Origin: Streptomyces scabiei 87.22
Lineage (GTDB): Bacteria > Actinomycetota > Actinomycetes > Streptomycetales > Streptomycetaceae
NCBI RefSeq assembly: GCF_000091305.1
Contig: NC_013929.1
Span: 4,774,001-4,838,000, forward strand
Length of the DNA: 64,000 nt
Direction of reading: 5' to 3'
Shown here: positions 16,187 through 25,279 of the stretch, one piece after another
Layout of the letters: the number at the start of each line of letters is the position of its first letter
Position numbering within the stretch: the first letter of the stretch is position 1
Made by a program: the position numbers and the translations under genes
The notes under the pieces: model-generated
What the model was told of the DNA's origin: nothing
The model's input: the letters and a program-made list of their open reading frames with translations, nothing else
The model's database searches: none

Positions 16187-17361
16187 GCTCCCTTCGCGGC
16201 CTGGAACAGCTCCGCCCGCGGGTCCTCGTCCGCGGTCGCCTCGCGATACGCCTCCAGGGCGTCACGAGCCTTCCCCGACAGGTCCTTCGGAACACTCACC
16301 TCGACGGTGATCAGCAGGTCCCCGCGAGTACCGTCCTTGCGGAAGGCGCCCTTGCCCCGGGCCCGCATCGTACGGCCGTTGGGGGTGCCCGGAGGCAGTT
16401 TCAGGGTGACCGGCGGTCCGCCCAGGGTCGGGACCCGGACCTCACCGCCCAGGGCCGCCTCGGCATAGGTCACCGGGACGGTCACCGTGAGGTTGTCGTC
16501 CTTGCGGCCGAACACCGGGTGCGGGTCGACGTGCACGACGACGTACAGGTCGCCCGCAGGTCCGCCCCGTTCCCCGGGCGCGCCCTTGCCCCGAAGCCGG
16601 ATCCGCTGGCCGTCGGAGACGCCCGCCGGGATCCTGACCTGCATGGTGCGGGAGGACTTGGCGCGGCCCGACCCCTTGCAGATGTCGCAGGGGTCCTCGG
16701 CGATCAGGCCCCGGCCCTTGCAGTCCGGGCACGGGTCGGTCAGGGAGAAGCCGCCGCCCGAGCCCCGCGCGACCTGGCCGGTGCCGACGCACGTCGGGCA
16801 CACCCGGGGTGTGCCGTTGGCGTCGCCGGTGCCGGAACATGCCTTGCAGGGAGACTGCGAGGACATCCTGAGCGGGACGGTCGCCCCCTCGATGGCCTCG
16901 GTGAAGCTCAGCGTGACCTCGGACTCGATGTCCTGGCCGCGCCGGGGCTGCACCCGCGTGGTGCCGGAGCTGCCCCGGTTGAACAGGCCGCCGAAGACAT
17001 CGCCGATGCCCCCGCCGAAGCCGCCCGCCTGTCCCCCGCCCTGGGCGCCGCCTCCGAAGAGGTCGCCCAGGTCGAAGTTGAACGAGCCGCCGCCGGCGCC
17101 CGGCCCCGGGCGGAACCCGCCGTTGCCGAAGAGGGCGCGGGCCTCGTCGTACTCCTTGCGCTTCTTGGGGTCACCGAGGATGTCGTTGGCCTCGGAGATC
17201 TCCTTGAAGCGCTCCTCGGCCTTGACGTTCCCCTTGTTGGCGTCCGGGTGGAACTCGCGGGCGAGCTTCCGGTACGCCTTCTTGATCTCGGCCTCGGTGG
17301 CGTCCTTGGGGACGCCGAGGACCTTGTAGTAGTCCTTCTCGATGAAGTCCTTGGTACTCAT
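16183..17361 (-). CDS. dnaJ: Chaperone DnaJ
   Basis: 392 aa. The J domain (about 10-75) has the HPD motif at 38-40. A Gly/Phe-rich region (about 85-130) precedes four CxxCxGxG zinc repeats (CKACSGTG, CPTCVGTG, CPDCKGRG, CDICKGSG), then the substrate-binding C-terminal domains. DnaJ delivers unfolded clients to DnaK and stimulates its ATPase. It lies 42 bp downstream of grpE and is coupled to hspR by a 4-bp overlap. Confidence 0.97.
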   Translation of the reverse strand: MSTKDFIEKDYYKVLGVPKDATEAEIKKAYRKLAREFHPDANKGNVKAEERFKEISEANDILGDPKKRKEYDEARALFGNGGFRPGPGAGGGSFNFDLGDLFGGGAQGGGQAGGFGGGIGDVFGGLFNRGSSGTTRVQPRRGQDIESEVTLSFTEAIEGATVPLRMSSQSPCKACSGTGDANGTPRVCPTCVGTGQVARGSGGGFSLTDPCPDCKGRGLIAEDPCDICKGSGRAKSSRTMQVRIPAGVSDGQRIRLRGKGAPGERGGPAGDLYVVVHVDPHPVFGRKDDNLTVTVPVTYAEAALGGEVRVPTLGGPPVTLKLPPGTPNGRTMRARGKGAFRKDGTRGDLLITVEVSVPKDLSGKARDALEAYREATADEDPRAELFQAAKGA

Positions 17362-17403
17362 CCGCGACGTCCCTCCTTCCGCTCGTCCCGCAGGCCGCCT
17401 GCG

Positions 17404-18087
17404 TCAGCCCTCGTCCGGGCCACCGCTCTCCTTGTCGTCGGCACCGGAGGCACCTTCGGCCTCCTCTGCCTTCGCGGTCTGCGCACCGGGCTGCGGTTCG
17501 GCCACGGCCACCCGCGCGGGGCGGATGGTGCGCTCGCCGATGCGATACCCCGGCTGGAGAATCGCCACGCACGTCGTCTCGGTGACGTCGGGCGCGTAAC
17601 TGTGCATCAGGGCCTCGTGGATCGTCGGGTCGAAGGGCTCGCCCTCCTTGCCGAACTGCTGCAGGCCCATCTTCGCCGCGACCGTCTCCAGCGACTCGGC
17701 GACGGACTTGAAGCCGCCGACGAGTTCGCCGTGCTCCCGCGCCCGGCCGATGTCGTCGAGCACGGGCAGGAGTTCGGTCAGGAGGTTCGCGACGGCGATC
17801 TCCTTGACCGTGATCCGGTCGCGCTCGACCCGTCGGCGGTAGTTCTGGTACTCGGCCTGGAGGCGCTGGAGGTCCGTCGTGCGCTCACCGAGCGCCGTAC
17901 GCACCTGGTCCAGCTGTGCCGTCAGACCGGCCACCTGGGCTGTCGCAGCCGCGTCCCCGGCCGGGGCCGCCCCCTCCTGGGAGGCGGCCTTCGGCTCGGC
18001 GTCGTCAGAGCCGGAGGGGACATCAGGCTGCTGCGGCTGAGCCGACTGCGGCTGCTGCTCGTCGAAGCCCGGGGTCTCCTCCGTCAC
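17404..18087 (-). CDS. grpE: Nucleotide exchange factor GrpE
   Basis: 227 aa. A disordered acidic N-terminus (about 1-60) leads into the long coiled coil and the beta domain; family motifs include EYQNYRRRVERDR, LLPVLDDIGRA and FDPTIHEAL. GrpE releases ADP from DnaK. The ATG at 18087 overlaps the dnaK stop codon by 4 bases. The Ala/Glu/Gly-rich tail after about 205 is typical of streptomycete GrpE. Confidence 0.97.
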   Translation of the reverse strand: MTEETPGFDEQQPQSAQPQQPDVPSGSDDAEPKAASQEGAAPAGDAAATAQVAGLTAQLDQVRTALGERTTDLQRLQAEYQNYRRRVERDRITVKEIAVANLLTELLPVLDDIGRAREHGELVGGFKSVAESLETVAAKMGLQQFGKEGEPFDPTIHEALMHSYAPDVTETTCVAILQPGYRIGERTIRPARVAVAEPQPGAQTAKAEEAEGASGADDKESGGPDEG

Positions 18088-19937
18088 GCGGCACCGTCCT
18101 TGCGCTCACGGTCCTCGTCGACGATCTCGGCGTCCACGACGTCGTCGTCGGCCTTGGCGTCACCGGCGCCGGCGCCGGCCTCGCCACCCGCGGCCTGCGC
18201 GGCCTGGGCGTCGGCGTACAGGGCCTGGCCGAGCTTCTGCGAGACGGCGGCGACCTTCTCGGTGGCCGTGCGGATCTCGGCGGTGTCCTCACCCTTGAGG
18301 ACTTCCTTCAGCTCGGCGACGGCGGCCTCGACCTCGGTCTTGATGTCGCCCGGGACCTTGTCCTCGTTGTCCTTGAGGAACTTCTCGGTCTGGTAGACGA
18401 GCTGCTCGCCCTGGTTGCGGCTCTCGGCGGCCTCGCGGCGGGCGTGGTCCTCCTCCGCGTACTTCTCGGCCTCCTGGCGCATCCGGTCGACCTCGTCCTT
18501 CGGCAGCGAGGAGCCGCCGGTGACGGTCATCTTCTGCTCCTTGCCCGTGCCCAGGTCCTTCGCGGTCACGTGCATGATGCCGTTGGCGTCGATGTCGAAG
18601 GCGACCTCGATCTGCGGGACACCGCGCGGGGCGGGCGGCAGACCGGTCAGCTCGAACATCCCGAGCTTCTTGTTGTACGCCGCGATCTCGCGCTCGCCCT
18701 GGTAGACCTGGATCTGCACGGACGGCTGGTTGTCCTCGGCGGTGGTGAAGATCTCGGACCGCTTGGTCGGGATCGTCGTGTTCCGCTCGATGAGCTTGGT
18801 CATGATGCCGCCCTTGGTCTCGATACCGAGGGACAGCGGGGTCACGTCGAGGAGCAGGACGTCCTTGACCTCACCCTTGAGGACACCGGCCTGCAGCGCG
18901 GCGCCGATGGCGACGACCTCGTCCGGGTTCACGCCCTTGTTGGCCTCGTTGCCGCCGGTCAGTTCCTTGACCAGCTCGGCGACGGCGGGCATACGGGTGG
19001 AACCGCCGACGAGAACGACGTGGTCGATCTCGGAGAGGGCGATGCCGGCGTCCTTGATGACGTTGTGGAACGGCGTCTTGCAGCGCTCCAGCAGGTCGGC
19101 CGTCAGCTGCTGGAACTGGGCCCGGGTGAGCTTCTCGTCCAGGTGCAGCGGGCCCTCGGCGGAAGCCGTGATGTAGGGCAGGTTGATCGAGGTCTCCGTG
19201 GAGGAGGACAGCTCGATCTTCGCCTTCTCGGCGGCCTCGCGCAGACGCTGCAGGGCCATCTTGTCCTTGGCGAGGTCCACGCCGTGGCCGGCACGGAACT
19301 GCTGCACCAGGTAGTCGACGACGCGCTGGTCCCAGTCGTCACCACCGAGGTGGTTGTCACCGTTGGTGGCCTTCACCTCGACGACGCCGTCACCGATCTC
19401 CAGGAGCGACACGTCGAAGGTGCCGCCGCCGAGGTCGAAGACGAGGATCGTCTGGTCGTCCTTGTCGAGGCCGTAGGCGAGGGCGGCGGCGGTGGGCTCG
19501 TTGACGATACGGAGCACGTTCAGCCCCGCGATCTCACCGGCCTCCTTCGTCGCCTGGCGCTCGGAGTCGTTGAAGTACGCCGGGACGGTGATGACCGCGT
19601 CCGCGACCTTCTCACCCAGGTACGCCTCGGCGTCGCGCTTCAGCTTCTGCAGGATGAAGGCGCTCATCTGCTGCGGGTTGAAGTGCTTCCCGTCGAGCTC
19701 GATCTTCCAGTCCGTGCCCATGTGACGCTTGACGGACCGGATGGTCCGGTCCACGTTCGTGACCGCCTGGCGCTTGGCGACCTCGCCGACGAGCACCTCA
19801 CCGTTCTTGGCGAAGGCGACGACGGACGGCGTGGTCCTGGCGCCCTCTGCGTTGGTGATGACGGTGGGCTCGCCGCCTTCAAGAACGCTGACGACGGAGT
19901 TAGTCGTGCCCAGGTCGATGCCGACCGCACGTGCCAT
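18084..19937 (-). CDS. dnaK: Chaperone DnaK (Hsp70)
   Basis: 617 aa starting MARAVGIDLGTTNS after a GGAGGA ribosome site. The actin-like ATPase domain (1-365) shows DLGTTNS, VFDLGGGTFDVSLLEI and VVLVGGSTRMPAV; the substrate-binding domain follows from DVLLLDVTPLSLGIET. The C-terminus is short and Ala/Asp-rich. DnaK refolds proteins and acts as HspR co-repressor in Streptomyces. It is the first gene of the operon, with two HAIR-like sites upstream. Confidence 0.98.
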   Translation of the reverse strand: MARAVGIDLGTTNSVVSVLEGGEPTVITNAEGARTTPSVVAFAKNGEVLVGEVAKRQAVTNVDRTIRSVKRHMGTDWKIELDGKHFNPQQMSAFILQKLKRDAEAYLGEKVADAVITVPAYFNDSERQATKEAGEIAGLNVLRIVNEPTAAALAYGLDKDDQTILVFDLGGGTFDVSLLEIGDGVVEVKATNGDNHLGGDDWDQRVVDYLVQQFRAGHGVDLAKDKMALQRLREAAEKAKIELSSSTETSINLPYITASAEGPLHLDEKLTRAQFQQLTADLLERCKTPFHNVIKDAGIALSEIDHVVLVGGSTRMPAVAELVKELTGGNEANKGVNPDEVVAIGAALQAGVLKGEVKDVLLLDVTPLSLGIETKGGIMTKLIERNTTIPTKRSEIFTTAEDNQPSVQIQVYQGEREIAAYNKKLGMFELTGLPPAPRGVPQIEVAFDIDANGIMHVTAKDLGTGKEQKMTVTGGSSLPKDEVDRMRQEAEKYAEEDHARREAAESRNQGEQLVYQTEKFLKDNEDKVPGDIKTEVEAAVAELKEVLKGEDTAEIRTATEKVAAVSQKLGQALYADAQAAQAAGGEAGAGAGDAKADDDVVDAEIVDEDRERKDGAA

Positions 19938-19957
19938 TTCAATTCCTCCAACAATGA

Positions 19958-19978
19958 CTTGAGTGGAACGGACTCAAG
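19958..19978. promoter_or_regulatory. HAIR operator 1 (HspR-binding site) upstream of dnaK
   Basis: CTTGAGT-N7-ACTCAAG, a perfect inverted repeat identical to the HspR-associated inverted repeat consensus. It lies 21 bases upstream of the dnaK start codon, over the expected transcription start, so bound HspR would block initiation. Confidence 0.92.
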
Positions 19979-20005
19979 TGTGCACGACGGCTCCCGATGG
20001 GTCAA
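19977..20005 (-). promoter_or_regulatory. Likely vegetative promoter of the dnaK operon
   Basis: On the minus strand TTGACC (20005-20000) and CACACT (19982-19977) are separated by 17 bases, giving a plausible HrdB-type -35/-10 pair. The -10 overlaps HAIR operator 1. Start-site position is inferred. Confidence 0.5.
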
Positions 20006-20009
20006 CAGA

Positions 20010-20030
20010 GCTGAGTCGAGTAGGCTCAAC
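20010..20030. promoter_or_regulatory. HAIR-like operator 2
   Basis: An imperfect inverted repeat GCTGAGT-N7-GCTCAAC with the same 7-N-7 geometry as the perfect site 31 bases away. It lies just upstream of the proposed -35. Two sites would allow cooperative HspR binding. Confidence 0.65.
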
Positions 20031-20201
20031 TCTTATGTTTTCCTTATACGCAACCACGCGCTGACCTGCGAATACGGGACGGTGGCGGCTGTGTGCACAA
20101 GGGTGATGACAGCCGGGCGGGGCCGGGAGCCAGGGGAGCCGGGGCCAGGGGAGCCGGTACCCCACCTACCCGACCTACCCCACCTACTCCGCCCACTCCA
20201 C

Positions 20202-21404
20202 CTACCCCACCCACCCCCGCCGCCCCAGCTCCGCCGCTTCCTGGCGGCCGAGGCGGCTCGGCCGGGGCGAGGGGCCGGGGGCGCGGCCCCCCGGGATGGA
20301 CCGACGGGCGGCGGCGCCCGGCACCCGGTGGACGCCCGTCGGCACCGCCCGGGCGCCGGTGGCCCGCGCACGCCGGGCGACGGCACCAGCGGCGGCCGGA
20401 ACAACCCCCGTACCGGCCCCCGCACCGGCCCGCGCACCCCGCGGCGGCCCCACCGGCACGAAGAGCATCCCGAGGACGACCAGCCCGGCCGCCCCCGCCA
20501 CCCACCACGCGGTCCCCGGCTCCGTCCACAGCATGTGGATGGCGAGCCCCACCCCGGCGGACCCCGCCGCGAGCATCCCCAGCACGACGACCACCCCCGG
20601 CGGCGTGAGACCGATCCTCCGCAGCCGGTGGGCGAGATGGTCCGGCCCGCCCCGCCACAGTTCCCGCCCCGCCCGCTTCCGCGAGACGAGGACGAGGACC
20701 GCGTCGACGGTCGCCACGGCCGTGAGGGCGAAGGGCGCCCCGACACCCGCCCCGTACCCGACGGCGTACACGTGCAGGACGCCCCCCGCGAGCACGAAGC
20801 CCACGAAGAGCGCCCCGCAGGTGCCGAGCACGACCCGCGCGGGCGGCCAGTTGTGCATCAGGAACCCGGTGAGCGCGGCCGCCAGCACGCTGAACAGCGT
20901 CGCCAGACCGTCCATGACCTCGGCCGCCGCGCACCCGCTCAGCGCGAACGCGGTGACGGCACCGACCACCCCGAGCGCCCCGTCGGACCGCGTCATCCCC
21001 TTGAACCCGTGCACCACGAGAGCGATCCAGGCGATCCCGGAGACCCCGCCCAGCACGCCCAGTTCGTGGTACGGCACCACCAGCGCGGCGGCGGCGACGA
21101 CCCCCGCCGCCGCCAGCACCGGCGGCAGCCGCCACACGTCACCGACCAGGCCGAGCAGCCCCAGACCGGCGCCCGCGACGATCAGCCGGCCTGCCTCCTG
21201 CCCCAGCGGAGCGACCCCGCTCCACTCCCCCACCCACGCCACGGCCCCCACCCCGGCCATCACCGCGACTCCGCCGAGCACCGGCACCCGGCGTCCGCGC
21301 CGCCGCTCCACGATCCCCAGCCGCAGCGCGGGCAGGCGTACGGCCGCCGAGAGCACGGCGGTCAGCAACAGGGCGGAGGCGGCGGCGAGGATTCCGTACA
21401 GCAC
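20202..21404 (-). CDS. MraY/WecA-like membrane protein with eroded active site
   Basis: About 400 aa from GTG 21404, with roughly ten hydrophobic segments in the first 320 residues. Overall order and DHLAHRLRRIGLTPPG match glycosyltransferase family 4 (undecaprenyl-phosphate sugar-1-phosphate transferases). The usual Asn/Asp-rich catalytic segment with DG(L)DG is replaced by VVHGFKGMTRSDGALG, lacking the paired Asp. The last 80 residues are Ala/Arg/Gly/Pro low complexity and the true stop could be uncertain. It lies upstream of dnaK on the same strand but separated by the dnaK promoter region. Enzymatic function is doubtful. Confidence 0.7.
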   Translation of the reverse strand: MLYGILAAASALLLTAVLSAAVRLPALRLGIVERRRGRRVPVLGGVAVMAGVGAVAWVGEWSGVAPLGQEAGRLIVAGAGLGLLGLVGDVWRLPPVLAAAGVVAAAALVVPYHELGVLGGVSGIAWIALVVHGFKGMTRSDGALGVVGAVTAFALSGCAAAEVMDGLATLFSVLAAALTGFLMHNWPPARVVLGTCGALFVGFVLAGGVLHVYAVGYGAGVGAPFALTAVATVDAVLVLVSRKRAGRELWRGGPDHLAHRLRRIGLTPPGVVVVLGMLAAGSAGVGLAIHMLWTEPGTAWWVAGAAGLVVLGMLFVPVGPPRGARAGAGAGTGVVPAAAGAVARRARATGARAVPTGVHRVPGAAARRSIPGGRAPGPSPRPSRLGRQEAAELGRRGWVG

Positions 21405-21736
21405 GGGTCCACGTTAGGTGCGAATGTCACAATTTCTCATGAATAACACGATCGTTTTGAAACAGCGCGCCCACACCACCCTCGGCCCCGCGTCCGCCGC
21501 CGGACCCGGCGCAGGCCCCCGTCCCCTCACCCCGGTACCACCCTCCGCGCGACAGGCCCGCACTCAGGCAACCCTCAGCGACGCAGATCACCGCCCCCCT
21601 GGCTACAGTGCGGCTGGAGAACTGGGTAGTCTCAGACGGACTGCATAAGTTACCGCTTAGTAATGACCTCTCATGATCTCCGAGGAGCCGGGCAGGCACC
21701 CCGGAGGAAAACCCTCGCAGGCCCGAGGAGCCCCCA
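21405..21736. other. Intergenic region between divergent genes
   Basis: 332 bases without a credible gene. It includes AT-richer stretches around 21425-21465 and 21640-21670 that may hold promoters. GGAG is 7 nt before the ATG of the Fe-S protein. Confidence 0.55.
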
Positions 21737-24034
21737 ATGCAACTCGCCGCGATCATCGTGTCGCTGGTTTTGACCGTGGTCGGCGTTGCGCTCATCGCCC
21801 GAGCCGTGGCGCAGATCTACCGCTTCGTGAAGCTCGGTCAGCCGGTGCCTGCGGGCAGCCGCACGGACGACCCGAAGGCGCGCACGATCACCCTGGTCAA
21901 GGAGTTCCTCGGCCACACCCGGATGAACCGGTGGGGGATCGTCGGCTTCGCCCACTGGTTCGTCGCGATCGGCTTCCTGACGCTGCCGCCCACCCTCGCC
22001 CAGGCGTACGGCCAGCTGTTCCAGGCCGACTGGACGCTGCCGGTGATCGGCGGCTTCCTGCCGTTCGAGATGTACATCGAGTTCATCGGTGTGATGACGA
22101 TCCTCGGCATCCTGGTGCTGATCGCCGTCCGGCTGCTCAACCTGCCCTCCCGGGCCGGCCGCAAGTCGCGTTTCGCGGGCTCCAAGGCCTGGCAGGCGTA
22201 CTTCGTCGAGTACGTCATCCTCACCATCGGCCTCGCGATCTACACCCTGCGCGGTCTCGAGGGCGCCATCCACCACGTGGACCACTACGAGGCCGGCTAC
22301 TTCGCCTCGTACCCGCTGGTCACGGCCTTCCGGGACCTGGACCCGAGCACCCTGCAGAACCTGGTGTACTTCACCGCGATGATCAAGATCGGTGTCTCGC
22401 TGATCTGGATGATCACGGTGTCGCTCAACACCAACATGGGTGTCGCCTGGCACCGCTTCCTCGGCTTCCCGAACATCTGGTTCAAGCGCAACGCCGACGG
22501 CGCGACGGCGCTCGGCGGCCTCCAGCCCATGACCTCGGGCGGCAAGCCGATCGACTTCACCGACCCCGGTGACGACGACGTCTTCGGTGTCAGCCAGGTG
22601 GAGCAGTTCTCCTGGAAGGGCATCCTCGACTTCTCGACCTGCACCGAGTGCGGCCGCTGCCAGTCGCAGTGCCCGGCCTGGAACACCGGCAAGCCGCTGT
22701 CCCCGAAGCTGCTGATCATGTCGCTGCGGGACCACGCGCACGCCAAGGCCCCCTACCTGCTCGCCGGTGGCGGCAAGAGCATGGAGGGCGAGGAGAAGGC
22801 GTCCGAGGAGCAGTTGAAGGACGTGCCCGCCGCGGCCCTGGCCGAGGCCGAGCGCCCGCTGATCGGGACCGTCGAGGAGAACGGCGTCATCGACCCGGAC
22901 GTCCTGTGGTCCTGCACCACCTGCGGCGCCTGCGTCGAGCAGTGCCCGGTCGACATCGAGCACGTCGACCACATCGTCGACATGCGCCGCTACCAGGTGA
23001 TGATCGAGTCCGCGTTCCCGTCCGAGGCGGGCACGATGCTCAAGAACCTGGAGAAGAAGGGCAACCCCTGGGGCCTGGCGAAGAAGCAGCGCCTGGAGTG
23101 GCTCAAGGAGGTCGAGTTCGAGGTCCCGGTCGTCGGCAAGGACATCGAGGACCTGTCCGAGGTCGAGTACCTGTACTGGGTCGGCTGCGCCGGCGCCCTC
23201 GAGGACCGCGCCAAGAAGACCACCAAGGCCTTCGCCGAACTGCTCCACATGGCGGGCGTGAAGTTCGCCATCATGGGCGGCGACGAGAAGTGCACCGGTG
23301 ACTCCGCCCGCCGCCTCGGCAACGAGCCCCTCTTCCAGGAGCTCGGCATGGAGAACGTGGCCGCGCTGAACATGGCCTTCGGCGAGGAGACGGACGACGA
23401 GGGCAAGGTCGTGCCCGAGTCCGCGAAGCCGAAGTCGGCGAAGAAGATCGTCGCCACCTGCCCGCACTGCCTCAACACGCTCGGCAACGAGTACCCGCAG
23501 CTCGGCGGCGACTACGAGGTCATCCACCACACCCAGCTGCTCCAGCACCTCATCGACGAGGGCAAGCTGATCCCGGTGACCCCGGTCGAGGGCCTGATCA
23601 CCTACCACGACCCGTGCTACCTGGGCCGTCACAACAAGATCTACACGCCCCCGCGCGAGATCATGTCGGCCGTCCCGGGCCTGCGCCAGCAGGAGATGCA
23701 CCGCCACAAGGAGCGCGGCTTCTGCTGCGGTGCCGGTGGCGCGCGGATGTGGATGGAGGAGCGGATCGGCAAGCGCATCAACAACGAGCGCGTCGACGAG
23801 GCCCTGTCCCTGAACCCGGACATCGTCTCCACCGCCTGCCCGTTCTGCCTCGTCATGCTGACCGACTCGGTCAACGGCAAGAAGAACGACGGCAAGGCCA
23901 AGGAGTCCATCACGGTCGTCGACGTCGCCCAGCTGCTGCTGGAGTCCGTCAAGACACCCGTCCCGGACGAGGACGAGCCCCCGGCGGGCTCGACGGACGC
24001 GGAGAGCGAGCCGGAGCCGCAGCCGGTCGAGTAG
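21737..24034 (+). CDS. Membrane (Fe-S)-binding oxidoreductase, heterodisulfide-reductase related
   Basis: 765 aa. About five transmembrane helices in residues 1-240 resemble a NarI/HdrE-type quinone-reactive subunit. Two ferredoxin motifs follow: CTECGRCQSQCP near 300 and CTTCGACVEQCP near 395. The C-terminal half has two CCG (HdrB-like) modules, with CPHCLNTLGNEYP and FCCGAGGARMW. Such fused proteins are common in actinobacteria and probably pass electrons between a cytoplasmic donor and the quinone pool; the donor is unknown. The final 30 residues are acidic. A stem-loop terminator follows. Confidence 0.9.
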   Translation: MQLAAIIVSLVLTVVGVALIARAVAQIYRFVKLGQPVPAGSRTDDPKARTITLVKEFLGHTRMNRWGIVGFAHWFVAIGFLTLPPTLAQAYGQLFQADWTLPVIGGFLPFEMYIEFIGVMTILGILVLIAVRLLNLPSRAGRKSRFAGSKAWQAYFVEYVILTIGLAIYTLRGLEGAIHHVDHYEAGYFASYPLVTAFRDLDPSTLQNLVYFTAMIKIGVSLIWMITVSLNTNMGVAWHRFLGFPNIWFKRNADGATALGGLQPMTSGGKPIDFTDPGDDDVFGVSQVEQFSWKGILDFSTCTECGRCQSQCPAWNTGKPLSPKLLIMSLRDHAHAKAPYLLAGGGKSMEGEEKASEEQLKDVPAAALAEAERPLIGTVEENGVIDPDVLWSCTTCGACVEQCPVDIEHVDHIVDMRRYQVMIESAFPSEAGTMLKNLEKKGNPWGLAKKQRLEWLKEVEFEVPVVGKDIEDLSEVEYLYWVGCAGALEDRAKKTTKAFAELLHMAGVKFAIMGGDEKCTGDSARRLGNEPLFQELGMENVAALNMAFGEETDDEGKVVPESAKPKSAKKIVATCPHCLNTLGNEYPQLGGDYEVIHHTQLLQHLIDEGKLIPVTPVEGLITYHDPCYLGRHNKIYTPPREIMSAVPGLRQQEMHRHKERGFCCGAGGARMWMEERIGKRINNERVDEALSLNPDIVSTACPFCLVMLTDSVNGKKNDGKAKESITVVDVAQLLLESVKTPVPDEDEPPAGSTDAESEPEPQPVE

Positions 24035-24059
24035 CGCTCCGCGCACGGCAGTTCGGTAC

Positions 24060-24091
24060 GGTGCCCCCGGTCCGCTCGGACCGGGGGCACC
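24060..24091. terminator. Terminator after the Fe-S protein gene
   Basis: Perfect 14-bp stem (GGTGCCCCCGGTCC and its complement) with loop GCTC, 25 bases past the stop codon. Confidence 0.85.
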
Positions 24092-24106
24092 GCCACGCCA
24101 CGGCAC

Positions 24107-24162
24107 GGCACGCACGGCTCGGCACGCACGGCTCGGGACGTGCTGCTCGGGACGTGCTGCTC
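24107..24162 (+). repeat. Two adjacent 14-bp tandem duplications
   Basis: GGCACGCACGGCTC occurs twice (24107-24134), then GGGACGTGCTGCTC twice (24135-24162). This is slippage-type sequence between a terminator and the convergent lipoprotein gene. Confidence 0.75.
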
Positions 24163-24208
24163 GGAAGGACGGACTGCTCAGAAGGACGTACGGCTCGTGC
24201 CCGCGCCG

Positions 24209-25018
24209 CTACCCCTCCTCGGCCGCGAGCAGGGCCTCGACCTCCGGCGGCAGGTCGTCGCCCACGCGGACCATGAAGAACGGCTTCTCGTCCGCCGAGA
24301 AGCGGATCGCGATCGCGTCGGCCGGGTCCAGCCCCTTGATCTCGTACGCCCGGTACGCCTGCGGTTCGGCCGAGGGGTCGACCTCGCCGGGCGTGTCCCA
24401 GCAGGGCACCGCACGGGCGAGCCCGGCCCGGGCCCCCAGCTCGATCCTCGCGTCGCCCCGGCCGATGTACTCCTCGTTCCCGTACTCCACGACGAGCGCA
24501 CACTTCCCCACGTCCGCGCCGCCGCCGTCGCCGCTGTCCGAACCGCCGTCGCCCGTGTCGTCCCCCGGCTCGTCGTTCACGTCGGTGCCCTCGCCGTCAC
24601 CGCCCCGCGCGTCCTTCCCGAAGAGGCGCTCGGCCGTCTCCCTCACCCCTCCGTCCCCGCCCATGCGAACCACGACGCGCACCTCGCCCTCCGGGGAGTC
24701 GCGGACCGCGATCGCGTCCTCGGTGTCGACGCCCTTGATGGCGTAGGCCGTGTAGTCCCCCAGGTCCCCGGGGGCCACCCGGTCCTCCTCGCCGCCGCCC
24801 TGGTCCTCGCAGACCGAGTCCCGTGCGGTGCCCACCTCGGCGCCGAGAGTGTGGCGGACCTTGCCGGCGTCGACGTAGGTCCGGTCGTCGTAGTCGACGG
24901 CGAACACGCACGAGGCCGAACTCGTGCCCCCGGTCTCCAGTGCCGCGCACCCGACGGCCAGGGGTGTCATCGCAAGGACGGTCAGGGCGATCCGTGCACG
25001 GGTACCGCTCAGCATCAT
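24209..25018 (-). CDS. Secreted lipoprotein with two copies of an unknown domain
   Basis: 269 aa from ATG 25018 (MMLSGTRAR). Signal peptide with lipobox LAVGC, so lipid-anchored at Cys about 24. Two repeats of about 85 aa are separated by an Asp/Gly-rich linker (about 150-185): each has a Cys, a Tyr-rich strand (VFAVDYDDRTYVDAG; LVVEYGNEEYIGRG), LGA, a second Cys (SVCED; VPCWD) and a block ending in AIAVR or AIAIR. The two Cys per repeat could form a disulfide. I recognise this as an uncharacterised streptomycete lipoprotein family. It is divergent from the first FG-GAP gene. Confidence 0.8.
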   Translation of the reverse strand: MMLSGTRARIALTVLAMTPLAVGCAALETGGTSSASCVFAVDYDDRTYVDAGKVRHTLGAEVGTARDSVCEDQGGGEEDRVAPGDLGDYTAYAIKGVDTEDAIAVRDSPEGEVRVVVRMGGDGGVRETAERLFGKDARGGDGEGTDVNDEPGDDTGDGGSDSGDGGGADVGKCALVVEYGNEEYIGRGDARIELGARAGLARAVPCWDTPGEVDPSAEPQAYRAYEIKGLDPADAIAIRFSADEKPFFMVRVGDDLPPEVEALLAAEEG

Positions 25019-25279
25019 GTCTCCCACCGTTCGACGGCACGTCTGTCGTGGCCTCGCACCGCAGACGCACGAGTGCCGGAGAACGTTCGGCGCACGCGGC
25101 CCGCCCAACCCCGCTGTCTGTCGCCCGAGTTCACGTACAACCCCCTCACCCCTTCGGCGGTCTCCTGTTCGCCGACGCTCTCCCGGCCCCTGCCGCACCC
25201 AGGCGCACGGGACGGAACGGGCACCCCATCGCCGGTGGCGCCCGCTGCCGGACGTCCCGCAAGCCGCAGGAGATCCCGC

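Noticed and set aside
16117..21446. Very long plus-strand open frames (759 and 1176 codons) opposite dnaJ, grpE and dnaK
   Set aside because: They mirror the conserved chaperone genes on the minus strand and have no ribosome sites or recognisable domains.
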